64,000 bases of DNA, from NCBI GenBank assembly GCA_965214435.1, contig OZ243960.1, forward strand, positions 1,054,001 to 1,118,000, written 5' to 3'. This document shows, in pieces, positions 53,906 to 61,954 of this stretch (positions are counted from its first letter, which is position 1; each line of letters opens with the position of its first letter). Origin of the DNA: Rubrobacter_A sp965214435. Lineage in GTDB: Bacteria; Actinomycetota; Rubrobacteria; Rubrobacterales; Rubrobacteraceae. The notes beneath the pieces were generated by a model. It searched no databases and had not been told where the DNA came from. It was given only the letters and a program-made list of their open reading frames with translations. Position numbers and translations under genes: made by a program.

Positions 53906-55654
53906 TCACTTCTTCCACTCGCGGGAGACGCCGACCTCGACTTCGGGGGGGACTTTCTTCAGGAGGACCTTGCCGGCCCGGATCATGGCGTCCTCCATAC
54001 GTTCGGTGACCTCTTCGGCCAAGTCTTCCCGACACTCGACGACGAACTCGTCGTGAATCGAGTTGATAAGCCGGGCATCCAGGTCCCGCAGAGCTTCGTG
54101 CAGGTAGACTAGAGCAAGCTTCGCGATGTCGGCGCTGGAACCCTGAATAGGGTAGTTCATCGCCTCCCGGCGGAGCGCGCCCTTGTCCTGCCGGTCGAGC
54201 CCGGACGTATCCCCGAACTTCCTCACCCGCCCGGCGAGCGTCCGCAGAGTACGGGTCTTCATCGCCCGGTTCGCCGTACTCTGCAAAAACTTCTGCACGC
54301 CCGGGTAGTTCGCGAAATACTCGTCGATAAGGACCCGCGCCCGCTCGTCGTCGGTGCCGAGTTGGGCCGAGAGGCTCCGCGCACCCCGACCGTACATGAG
54401 GCCGAAGTTGATCCGCTTGGCCGCCGACCGCTGGTCTTTTGTGACCTCATCCTTCCCTACGCCGAACATCGTCGCCGCCGTTACCCGGTGCAGGTCCTCA
54501 CCCTTCTGGAACGCCTCGACAAACCCCGCGTCATCCGAGACCTCCGCCAGGATCCGCAACTCTATCTGGGAGTAGTCGGCGATAACTAGAGTGTTGCCCT
54601 CCTCGGCGACAAAGCAGCTCCGGAACTCGTCCTCGTGCGGTATCTGCTGGATGTTCGGGTTCGTGCACGCGAGCCGGCCCGTAGGCACCCGGCACTGAAG
54701 GAAGTTCGCGTGGATGCGTCCGCTCCCCGGGTCTATGTACCGCGGGTAGGTCTCCAAATACGTGCCGAGCTTTTTCTGTAGCTCGCGGTACTTCAAGAGC
54801 AGCTTTGCCGCCGGATGGTCTACCTTCAAGAGTGTCCAGACCTTCGTGTCCGGTAGGTCCACTCCCAGAGACCGGAAGGCGTCCGTGATCTGCTGCGGAC
54901 TGTTCAAATTCAACCGCGGTCCCAATCCCTCTAGCGGCAGAACACCCTCCGGCTGCGGGAACTGCGCCTCAAGCTCCTCCGCAGCCTCGTCGCGCCGGAC
55001 CCGGATAGTCTTTTCAAGCTCTTTCCAGCGGGCCACGTCGAGCTTCACCCCGGAAAGCTCCATCTCGGCGATAGCGGCAACCGCCCGGAACTCTATCTTT
55101 GAGACGGATGTAAGCTTCTCCTCTTCGAGAGCGGCGGCCAGCTTCTCGTGTAGCGGCAGCAGGATAGCCGCGTCCCGGGCGGCGTACTCTAGCTGCCTCT
55201 CGGAAAGCTCTCCGGACCAGTCCTCGCGGCCCGCCGACTTGTCTAAAGTCTCTTCGAGAAAGCGTTCGGCGACCGCTTCCAGGGAAAACGACGGCCGCTG
55301 GTCTCCGCCGGCTAGCACCTGCGCGGCGAGCATCGTGTCGAAGACCGGATGTAAAGTAATGCCGCGCTCAGCGAAGAGGAACGCGTAGTCGAACTTCGAG
55401 TTGTGCAACACCTTGACCGGACCATCCTCCAGCACGCCCTTTAGAGGTGAAAGGTCTTGTACCTCGAACAGGTCTACTACAAAAGTCTCGTCCGGCGTTG
55501 CGATCTGTAACAGCCGCACTTTACCGTCCCGCGGCGAGAGGCTGGTGGTCTCCGTGTCGAGCCCGACGGCCGCCGCCTTTTGGAGCTTTTCGGCGATGCC
55601 GGAAAGCGTTGTTACATCGGTTATAATTTGGTAGCTGTCGAGTTGCTTCTCCAC
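53906..55654 (-). CDS. Family A DNA polymerase with 3'-5' exonuclease, no 5' nuclease
   Basis: A 582-residue Klenow-like enzyme. Residues 1-190 are a DEDDy proofreading exonuclease with Asp33 and Glu35 in GLDTETTSL, HNSKFDYAFL and the YAARDA motif. The polymerase domain follows with TGRLACTNPNIQQIP, motif A DYSQIELRILA, the O helix RSAAKRINFGLMYG and motif C HDEFVVEC, all intact. The 5' nuclease domain (about 290 residues) of normal PolA is absent and the protein begins directly at the exonuclease. It is probably a second polymerase for repair beside a housekeeping PolA elsewhere (inference). Start GTG 55654; TAGAAT lies 6 nt upstream. Confidence 0.93.
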   Translation of the reverse strand: MEKQLDSYQIITDVTTLSGIAEKLQKAAAVGLDTETTSLSPRDGKVRLLQIATPDETFVVDLFEVQDLSPLKGVLEDGPVKVLHNSKFDYAFLFAERGITLHPVFDTMLAAQVLAGGDQRPSFSLEAVAERFLEETLDKSAGREDWSGELSERQLEYAARDAAILLPLHEKLAAALEEEKLTSVSKIEFRAVAAIAEMELSGVKLDVARWKELEKTIRVRRDEAAEELEAQFPQPEGVLPLEGLGPRLNLNSPQQITDAFRSLGVDLPDTKVWTLLKVDHPAAKLLLKYRELQKKLGTYLETYPRYIDPGSGRIHANFLQCRVPTGRLACTNPNIQQIPHEDEFRSCFVAEEGNTLVIADYSQIELRILAEVSDDAGFVEAFQKGEDLHRVTAATMFGVGKDEVTKDQRSAAKRINFGLMYGRGARSLSAQLGTDDERARVLIDEYFANYPGVQKFLQSTANRAMKTRTLRTLAGRVRKFGDTSGLDRQDKGALRREAMNYPIQGSSADIAKLALVYLHEALRDLDARLINSIHDEFVVECREDLAEEVTERMEDAMIRAGKVLLKKVPPEVEVGVSREWKK

Positions 55655-55660
55655 GGAAGG

Positions 55661-55666
55661 ATTCTA
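55661..55666 (-). promoter_or_regulatory. -10 box TAGAAT of the polymerase gene
   Basis: Minus-strand TAGAAT, 6 nt before the GTG at 55654; no Shine-Dalgarno. Leaderless geometry. Confidence 0.4.
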
Positions 55667-55770
55667 GCAGGGACTCGCCGGAAGCTCGTGCACCGCCCAC
55701 CAGTGGCAGTCGGATACTGGACCGCAGATATAAACGCTAATCGGATTACATTACGAATTACCGGATAGGA

Positions 55771-55776
55771 TAAACT
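55771..55776 (+). promoter_or_regulatory. -10 box TAAACT of the site-2 protease gene
   Basis: TAAACT ends 6 nt before ATG 55783; no ribosome site precedes the ATG. Leaderless geometry. Confidence 0.4.
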
Positions 55777-55782
55777 CAGAAT

Positions 55783-56916
55783 ATGGGAAATTCTTTCAGA
55801 ATCGGACGCGCATTTAACATAGACGTAAAGGTTCACTGGACCTTTTTACTGATCCTGGCTTTCTTCGGCTACGTAGGTTACGCGGCCGCGCAGAGCCTCA
55901 GTGGCACGATCGTTGCGATAGGGGTGGTCCTCGGCCTCTTCACCTGCGTGCTGCTGCACGAGTTCGGGCACTCCATCGTGGCCCAGCGGCTCGGTATCGG
56001 CGTTACGGATATAACGCTGTTGCCGATAGGCGGGGTTGCGAGGATGAAGGCTATGCCCGAGAACCCGATCAACGAGGTCAAGATCGCCATCGCCGGTCCG
56101 CTGGTCAACGTGGTGCTGGCCCCGATCTTCCTTTTCATCGCCTCGCTGCTCGGCACCGATCCGCTGAACCTGACTAACTTCTCTAACCCCCTGCTCGGAG
56201 GGTCGTCGGTCGGGGAGATATTCCTGTACATTGGCTACCTGAACGTCTTTCTCGTGCTCTTCAACCTCCTGCCGGCGTTCCCGATGGACGGTGGACGGGT
56301 CTTGCGAGGCCTGCTGGCGACCCGCTTCGGTCAGGTGCGGGCGACGGACGTCGCATCGAGGGTCGGCCAAGTCTTCGCCGTCGGCTTCTTCTTTGTCGGG
56401 TTGTTCACCAACCCGTTCCTCGCGATCATAGCGGTGTTTATCTTTTTCGGGGCGACCGGCGAGGCTCAGATGGTTCGCCAGCGGGAGACCATGCGCGGCG
56501 TGAGCGTCAAGGACGTGATGGGTACGAAGCGCCGCACGGAGACCATTACCCCGTACCACAACTTCGGGCAGGTGATGGACGCGGTAATCCACGGCTATCA
56601 GGAAGACTTTCCGGTCGTCGAGGAAGACGGACGGGTCGTAGGTATTCTGACGCGCCGGGAGATCATGTCCGCCGCCCACTCCCCGGATAAGTTCTCGACG
56701 GTGCGAGACCTGATGCGGACGGAGTTCCCGACGGTCTCCCCGGAGGCCGACCTGTTTAAAGACGGCAACCGCATCCTGCAAGAGAGCGGGCTGCGCGCGA
56801 TCCCGGTGATGGAGAACGGCGATCTGGTCGGTATGCTGACCACCGACGACATAGGCCAGGCCAGCCTGCTGCGAGACCTCCGCCAGCAGAACGGCCGGCC
56901 GCAGCAGCGGTACTAG
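55783..56916 (+). CDS. Site-2 protease (M50) with tandem CBS domains
   Basis: A 377-residue intramembrane metalloprotease. About six membrane helices; zinc motif His59-Glu60-x-x-His63 (LLHEFGHS) and the third ligand in NLLPAFPMDGGR (about residue 167). A C-terminal pair of CBS domains (about 235-370, VKDVMGTKRRTETITPYHN and VRDLMRTEFPTVSPEADLF) may sense adenine nucleotides. This is the group 3 SpoIVFB-like architecture. The start has no Shine-Dalgarno and a TAAACT box close by. The BtuF-like gene follows 7 nt downstream on the same strand. Confidence 0.92.
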   Translation: MGNSFRIGRAFNIDVKVHWTFLLILAFFGYVGYAAAQSLSGTIVAIGVVLGLFTCVLLHEFGHSIVAQRLGIGVTDITLLPIGGVARMKAMPENPINEVKIAIAGPLVNVVLAPIFLFIASLLGTDPLNLTNFSNPLLGGSSVGEIFLYIGYLNVFLVLFNLLPAFPMDGGRVLRGLLATRFGQVRATDVASRVGQVFAVGFFFVGLFTNPFLAIIAVFIFFGATGEAQMVRQRETMRGVSVKDVMGTKRRTETITPYHNFGQVMDAVIHGYQEDFPVVEEDGRVVGILTRREIMSAAHSPDKFSTVRDLMRTEFPTVSPEADLFKDGNRILQESGLRAIPVMENGDLVGMLTTDDIGQASLLRDLRQQNGRPQQRY

Positions 56917-56923
56917 AAGCACC

Positions 56924-57835
56924 TTGCGTGTAGCATCCTTGCTCCCGAGCGCGACGGAGATCGTCGCTTTTACCGGTGCCGTAGACTCTCTGGTCGGCGT
57001 CACCCACGAGTGTGACTACCCACCGGGCGTCGCGGATCTACCTTCCCTGACCGCGTCCCGCTTCGACCCTCACGCCTTGACGAGCGCCGAGATCGACGCT
57101 GCCGTAAACCGGGTCCCGGAAGAAAACCTGGCCGACGCCGGGAGCATCTACACCCTGGATGCCGACCTACTGGCCGAACTCTCCCCCGACCTCATCGTTA
57201 CCCAGGGCCTCTGCGAAGTCTGCGCCGTTTCCACGAACCTCGTAGAAACGGCCGCCTCTCGCCTCGACTCCCGCCCGGAGGTCCTGTCTATGAACCCGAC
57301 TTCCCTAGGCGATGTGTTAAACGAAACGGTCCGCGTCGGGAGGGCGCTCGGCCGCGAGGTAGAGACCCGGCGAAAGGTCTCCGCCCTCCGGGACCGGCTT
57401 TCGCGCGTGGAGGAGGCCGTCGAGGGGCTGCCAAGGCCCCGGGTCGCCTGCATCGAGTGGCTCGACCCGCCTTTCTCGGCCGGCCACTGGGTGCCCGAGA
57501 TGGTCCGTCTCGCGGGTGGGGAGGAAGTCCTGGCCTCTCCCGGTGAGCCGTCGGCGCGCCTTTCTAGCGAAGCCGTGAACGTGGCCGACCCGGAGGTCAC
57601 CGTACTCATGCCCTGCGGTTTCGGCGTGGACCGGACCGTCGGGGAGGCGCGGGCTCTACAGGATTTTCCCGGACGCGTCTGGGCCGTCGACGCAAACTCC
57701 TACTTCAGCCGTCCGGCTCCCCGCCTCGTAGACGGTGTGGAGATCCTGGCCCGCCTGCTGCACCCGGAGGCTTTCCCGGACGCGCCCGCGCCGTCGTCGG
57801 CGACCTTTCTTTCGTGGGAAAACGCCAGCCTCTAG
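56924..57835 (+). CDS. BtuF-like (cobalamin/metal-chelate) binding protein, cytoplasmic
   Basis: A 303-residue protein of the helical-backbone metal-receptor fold. The opening VASLLPSATEIVAFTGAVDSLVGVTHECDYPPG is typical of B12/siderophore binding proteins, with LIVTQGLCEVCAVS and CIEWLDPPFSAGHWVPEMV further on. Unlike transport components there is no signal peptide: the TTG start reads directly into the fold. Such soluble relatives are found with no ABC transporter nearby, as here. The conserved CxxC may bind metal. Role unknown. Its TAG is shared with the convergent lipoprotein gene in one CTAG. Confidence 0.85.
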   Translation: MRVASLLPSATEIVAFTGAVDSLVGVTHECDYPPGVADLPSLTASRFDPHALTSAEIDAAVNRVPEENLADAGSIYTLDADLLAELSPDLIVTQGLCEVCAVSTNLVETAASRLDSRPEVLSMNPTSLGDVLNETVRVGRALGREVETRRKVSALRDRLSRVEEAVEGLPRPRVACIEWLDPPFSAGHWVPEMVRLAGGEEVLASPGEPSARLSSEAVNVADPEVTVLMPCGFGVDRTVGEARALQDFPGRVWAVDANSYFSRPAPRLVDGVEILARLLHPEAFPDAPAPSSATFLSWENASL

Positions 57836-58866
57836 CTACCGCCCGCGCCACCGCTGATCGGTATCTCCACGCCCTCGAACGTGCCGTCCCGGGGGCTATC
57901 GGTACCGACCTGAAGCGTTGCTGTTCCGCTGAAGTCCTCAAACGGCACCGACGCCTCGAAGTATCCCCAGGTCTCCGCCCAGCCGTTGGCTAACACGGTC
58001 TTCTCGGCCAGTACGTTTCCGGAGGCATCGAGGAGGCGCACGGTGTTTGCCGCCTCGAAGTTCCGCGAGTAGCCGCTCACGGTCAGCGAGCTCTCCACGA
58101 CTTCTCCAGTACGCGGAGACATGAGGACCGTGCTACCACCCGTAGCCGGCAGCGGGAAGTCCAGGTCCACGCCCGCGGGCTGGAAGTCTATCGCCAGGCG
58201 TCCCGGCTCCGAGAGCTCCAGCACCCGGTACCGGAAGGCCCCGGTCGCGAAGATATCCACGAAAAGCCCTCCGTCGGGGGAGCTGACCGCGTAGTAATCA
58301 TCCACGAGAGAGCCGCCGAGATCTCCGCCGGTGGTCGCAGTAGAAAAGACTCCCGGCAGGTATACCCTCGCGTAACCCTCACCGGCCGGGCTGCTGAGCG
58401 TCCACGCCGGTACCCGCCCGGCCGCCGCACCCCCCGAGCCGAAGTCCAGGACGACCCGCTCGTAGCCCTCGTGCGTCCCGAACCGGACGTCCCGGATGCT
58501 GTCCGCCGCCCCGGGTATACCACCGCTCTCCTCCGGGCTCGCGACAAACTCCGGCAGCGCTGCCCGCTCCGGCACCGGGCGCCCGGAGGTATTCCCGGCT
58601 ACAGTATCTTCTCCGGTAGTTTTCGTGGTCGCCGATGTCCCGCTCTCCGGCGCTCCGGTCTCACCGGCGTCTCCCCGGGTGATCTTCTCCGTTGTGGGAG
58701 CGGAATATTTCCCGGTCTCTCCCTCGCCGGTCTCTCCACGGGCTGAGTTGCCCGATGTAGCGGCCGGATCATCGGTATCTGCCGAGCCTTGATTCCCGCT
58801 GCTACAGCCGGCGATAAAAAAGACCAGCGCTAAAGACCCGAGGAGCGCGTAAAGAAGCTTTACCAT
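57832..58866 (-). CDS. Lipoprotein with AMIN-like and Gmad2 domains
   Basis: A 344-residue exported lipoprotein. The signal peptide ends in the lipobox FIAGC (Cys21). A Ser/Thr/Gly/Glu-rich linker (22-115) leads to an AMIN-like domain (about 120-230, RFGTHEGYERVVLDFG), then a Gmad2 immunoglobulin-like domain (about 245-340, SLTVSGYSRNFEAANTVRLLD and WGYFEASVPF). The pair is known from Gram-positive spore-germination and surface proteins and may bind cell-wall or exopolysaccharide. The ATG has GGGAGG upstream. Its TAG shares CTAG with the BtuF-like gene. Confidence 0.85.
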   Translation of the reverse strand: MVKLLYALLGSLALVFFIAGCSSGNQGSADTDDPAATSGNSARGETGEGETGKYSAPTTEKITRGDAGETGAPESGTSATTKTTGEDTVAGNTSGRPVPERAALPEFVASPEESGGIPGAADSIRDVRFGTHEGYERVVLDFGSGGAAAGRVPAWTLSSPAGEGYARVYLPGVFSTATTGGDLGGSLVDDYYAVSSPDGGLFVDIFATGAFRYRVLELSEPGRLAIDFQPAGVDLDFPLPATGGSTVLMSPRTGEVVESSLTVSGYSRNFEAANTVRLLDASGNVLAEKTVLANGWAETWGYFEASVPFEDFSGTATLQVGTDSPRDGTFEGVEIPISGGAGGS

Positions 58867-58962
58867 CCAGGCCTCCCGGTAGCTTTAAACAGGCATTCTA
58901 TACTAAAGCTTATTCGGGGCCAGGGTTGTCGGGGCGTAAAGATAAACGGGACCTGGCTCGGG

Positions 58963-59202
58963 CTAGCTCAGGCCCGCCCAGATCAGGTACCCTCCGGCGG
59001 CCAGACTCAGGAGGCTTACGAGGGTGATCCTCAACCCCGCCACGAGGTGGATGCCGCGCTCCGGGATCGGCCCGAGCCCGCCGCCTTCCGGGTCTTCGTC
59101 TTCTTTGTCCCGGCCGCCGCGCAGGAGTGCGTAAACCCCGAACACCAGGCCGCCGAGACTGGCGAGCGTCAGCAGGATACCCAGGGCGAGAACGTTCGAC
59201 AC
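58963..59202 (-). CDS. Small two-helix membrane protein
   Basis: A 79-residue protein with a membrane helix at about 5-28 (LALGILLTLASLGGLVFGVYALL), a charged acidic loop (30-50, Asp/Glu/Gly-rich), and a second helix at about 55-77 (LRITLVSLLSLAAGGYLIWAG). GTG start 12 nt after the TPR gene, so probably the second gene of that operon. No family recognised. Topology with both termini outside or both inside is possible. Confidence 0.65.
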   Translation of the reverse strand: MSNVLALGILLTLASLGGLVFGVYALLRGGRDKEDEDPEGGGLGPIPERGIHLVAGLRITLVSLLSLAAGGYLIWAGLS

Positions 59203-59214
59203 GGTCCGCTGGCG

Positions 59215-60576
59215 CTACTCGCCGAAGTCCCGCTCTTCGCCGGAGGCCATGCGGGACAGAAGAACCTGGAACCTCGGGTCGTTCCGCAAAGGGGCGAACT
59301 CTAAAGCGCTCTTGAAGTGTCCGGCATCGTTCTCCCCGGCGGCGACGGCCTTCTCGACGTACTCTAGCGCCGGTTCGTAGTCGCCGCTCCGGGCCCGGAT
59401 ACTCGCGAGTGCCGAGAGCGCCGGGAAGTACTCGGGGTCCAGAGAAAGCGCCCTTTTCAGGAACTCCTCGGCGGTCTTGAAGTCGTCGGTGGCGTAGTAG
59501 AGGCTCGCGTAGGAGTAGAGTACGCGGGGGTTTTCCGGGTCCCCGCGGAGCGCCTCCATGTAGTGCTCTTCGGCGGTCGGCATCTCGCCGCGCCGCTCGT
59601 GGATAAGCCCGAGCTCCAGGTGGGCAACGGGGTCCGTCGGGTCGAGATCCAGAACGCTGGTGTAGGATTCCTCCGCGCCCGCGACGTCGTCGAGGGCGAG
59701 ACGGGCTTCGCCCAGAGTGTAGAGGTGGCGGAGCTCGTCGCGCCCCAAAGCCACGGCTTCTTCGGCGAGAGACAACGCCTCGCGGAGGTCGTCTTTGCCC
59801 CGGTTCTCGCTCAAGAGGTGGGCTGCTAGTTCATCCCGGATCTCCGGTGAGCCCGGACACTCGCGCAGGCCGCGGCGGAACGCAGCTTCGGCGTCTTTCG
59901 GGCTGCCGTTGCGGGCGTGGCAGATACCGAGGTTTACGTGGGCCTCCCACCAGTCGGGGGTACCGGAGATCACCGCCTCGTAAGCGGCTACCGCCTCCGG
60001 ATACCGGCCGAGCATGTCCAGAGTGTTTGCCCGGAACGTGAGCGCGCCGTCTACCTGCCGGCCCTCTGAAGCGACTTCTATGGCCTTCTCGAAAAATGCC
60101 AGCGCGGGTTTAAAGTCCGAGGCGTCAAAGGCGGTCAGGCCAGCGTTTATCAGCATGTCCGCGTCTTCCGGGTGGCTCCTCGTCCAGCGCTCAAAGGTGG
60201 CGCGGGCGAGTTCCGTCTCGTTCAGGAGGCCGTAGTAGCGGCCGAGTTCGGCGTAGGCTTCGGCAACCTCCGGGTCGGCCTCGATGGCCCGCTCCAGGTG
60301 GTGAACCACTTTAAACGGCTCGTCGCGGCGCATCGCGAGCATCGCGAGCCCGAGACGGGGCGCCGCCCACTCGGGGTCGAGTTCCAGCGCGTCCTGGAAG
60401 CTCGCCGCGGCTTCCTCCAGGCGTTCGAGCCCGAGCAGCGCCCGGCCGACGGCTTCTATGACCTCCGGCTCCTCCGGGGCCAGTGCCAGTGCCTGCTCAA
60501 AGCGCGAGAGCGCATCTTCTATAAGACCCTCGCCCGCGAGCGTCTCACCCTGTTCCAAGAGCTCTTCAAACTCCAT
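59215..60576 (-). CDS. Tetratricopeptide-repeat protein
   Basis: A 453-residue soluble protein composed almost entirely of TPRs, about 12 units of 34 residues beginning at residue 1; clear units include ALSRFEQALALAPEEPEVIE, YAELGRYYGLLNETELARAT and HYMEALRGDPENPRVLYSYA. No signal peptide or enzymatic domain. TPR arrays mediate protein-protein interactions. The downstream small membrane protein could be its anchor (inference). Start ATG; GGTGGA lies immediately upstream. The 122-bp gap upstream is shared with the divergent thioesterase gene and its 13-bp repeats. Confidence 0.9.
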   Translation of the reverse strand: MEFEELLEQGETLAGEGLIEDALSRFEQALALAPEEPEVIEAVGRALLGLERLEEAAASFQDALELDPEWAAPRLGLAMLAMRRDEPFKVVHHLERAIEADPEVAEAYAELGRYYGLLNETELARATFERWTRSHPEDADMLINAGLTAFDASDFKPALAFFEKAIEVASEGRQVDGALTFRANTLDMLGRYPEAVAAYEAVISGTPDWWEAHVNLGICHARNGSPKDAEAAFRRGLRECPGSPEIRDELAAHLLSENRGKDDLREALSLAEEAVALGRDELRHLYTLGEARLALDDVAGAEESYTSVLDLDPTDPVAHLELGLIHERRGEMPTAEEHYMEALRGDPENPRVLYSYASLYYATDDFKTAEEFLKRALSLDPEYFPALSALASIRARSGDYEPALEYVEKAVAAGENDAGHFKSALEFAPLRNDPRFQVLLSRMASGEERDFGE

Positions 60577-60649
60577 TCCACCAATTAAATCAGATACCAG
60601 TCCTGCGGGTATATACGCCGGGTGGTGTAGAATCTGCTGCCGGAAAAGC

Positions 60650-60688
60650 CGGTGACGCGAAACGGTGACGTGGAACGGTTACGTGAAA
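60650..60688 (+). repeat. 13-bp direct repeat, three contiguous copies
   Basis: CGGTGACGCGAAA (60650-60662), CGGTGACGTGGAA (60663-60675) and CGGTTACGTGAAA (60676-60688), end to end, finishing 10 nt before the thioesterase start. A TAGAAT at 60628-60633 would place them in the 5' leader. Confidence 0.85.
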
Positions 60689-60698
60689 GAGGCAGAAC

Positions 60699-61169
60699 TT
60701 GAAAAATCCGCCCGTGGTAGAGAAGTTGATGGTCCGGTACCAGGACCTCGACCCTTACGGCCACGTCAACAACGCCGTCCACCTGTCTTTCTTCGAGTCG
60801 GCCCGCACCGCCTACTGGCGACTTCTGGCGCGTAACCTCGGTGTGGAGCTCTTCGCCGGTGAACTTCCCGGGGTGCGCTACGTTATCGCGGAGGCGAACG
60901 TCCGGTATAGAGCCCCGGTCTTCCTGGAGGATAGCCTGTTCTGCGGGGCCGTCATCCGCACCATCTCAAACCGCTCTTACGTCATGGACTTCGAGCTGCG
61001 GCGGGGCGACAGCTTCGAGGAAGGAGAGGTAGCGGCCGAGGGGACCGCAGCCCATGTCTTTTTCGACCCCGGCAAAGGCGAAGTCCGTCCCCGCCCCGAA
61101 TGGTTTCTATCCGCGGTGGCCGAGCTCGAAGGCCGCCCGGAAGAGAGCTTCGCCCCGGAAGAAAGGTAG
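60699..61169 (+). CDS. Acyl-CoA thioesterase (4HBT hot-dog fold)
   Basis: A 156-residue YbgC/FadM-like thioesterase. VRYQDLDPYGHVNNAVHLSFFESARTAYW (about 12-40) carries the catalytic Asp of D-x-x-GHVNN and the long hot-dog helix; AEANVRYRAPVFLEDSL follows. It hydrolyses acyl-CoA esters. The C-terminal 30 residues are a family-variable tail. TTG start with GAGG upstream. The aldo/keto reductase gene starts 5 nt after the stop. The leader has three 13-bp repeats. Confidence 0.9.
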   Translation: MKNPPVVEKLMVRYQDLDPYGHVNNAVHLSFFESARTAYWRLLARNLGVELFAGELPGVRYVIAEANVRYRAPVFLEDSLFCGAVIRTISNRSYVMDFELRRGDSFEEGEVAAEGTAAHVFFDPGKGEVRPRPEWFLSAVAELEGRPEESFAPEER

Positions 61170-61174
61170 GTTTC

Positions 61175-61945
61175 GTGGAGTACCAGACGATAAAAGGCGA
61201 AAGGGTCCCGGCGCTCGGGCTCGGCACCTGGCGGCTCTCCGGCGGGGCGTGTGAGACAGCGGTCGAGACGGCCCTCTCTTTAGGTTACCGGCACCTGGAC
61301 ACTGCCCAGATGTACCGTAACGAGGCGGAGGTCGGCGAGGGGCTCCGGAAGTCCGGCGTGGACCGGGCGGAGGTCTTTGTCACCACGAAGGTGTGGTCGA
61401 GCGACTTTACCCGTGACAAGCTGCTACCCGCGGCCCGCGAAAGCTTGAGGAAGCTCGGTACCGATTACGTGGACCTGCTGCTGATGCACTGGCCGAGCCG
61501 GAGCGTGCCGCTGGAAGAGACGCTCGGGGCGATGGCCGAGTTGCGGGAGGAGGGTAGCGTCCGACACATCGGGGTGAGTAACTTCCTGCCGCCGATGGTC
61601 GAGGAGGCCGCCGGGATAACGGACATCTTCTGTAACCAGGTCGAGTATCATCCTTACAAGTCTCAGGACGAACTGCGGGATCAGGCCGAGAAGATGGATT
61701 ACCTGCTTACCGCCTACAGTCCGGTCGCCAAGGGGGCCGTCGCCGACGACGCGATGCTGGAGGAAATTGGGGCGTCCCGCGGGAAAAGCCCGGCGCAGGT
61801 CGCGCTGCGGTGGCTGGTCCAGCAGGAGAAAGTGGCCGCCATCCCGAAGGCGACGAGCGAGGAGCACCTGCGGGCAAACCTCGAAGTGTTGGACTTCGAG
61901 CTCTCCGAGGAAGAGATGGGTAAGATCTTCACCCTGCGGCGCTGA
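61175..61945 (+). CDS. Aldo/keto reductase
   Basis: A 256-residue NADPH-dependent (beta/alpha)8 oxidoreductase. Catalytic Asp and Tyr in GYRHLDTAQMYRNE, Lys in FVTTKVWSS, His in LLMHWPS, and the NADPH-binding IPKATSEEHLRANLEV are intact. It belongs to the diketogluconate-reductase-like group; the substrate is not predictable. GTG 61175 is preferred (family-like start, GAAAGG upstream); the frame is open earlier over the thioesterase. Probably in an operon with the thioesterase (5-nt gap). It converges with the Rv3378c-like gene. Confidence 0.92.
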   Translation: MEYQTIKGERVPALGLGTWRLSGGACETAVETALSLGYRHLDTAQMYRNEAEVGEGLRKSGVDRAEVFVTTKVWSSDFTRDKLLPAARESLRKLGTDYVDLLLMHWPSRSVPLEETLGAMAELREEGSVRHIGVSNFLPPMVEEAAGITDIFCNQVEYHPYKSQDELRDQAEKMDYLLTAYSPVAKGAVADDAMLEEIGASRGKSPAQVALRWLVQQEKVAAIPKATSEEHLRANLEVLDFELSEEEMGKIFTLRR

Positions 61946-61954
61946 CGCAGGGGC

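Noticed and set aside
55846..57003. 385-codon frame antisense to the site-2 protease
   Set aside because: Composition dominated by Asp/Arg/His; covers the clear M50-CBS gene and its neighbour.
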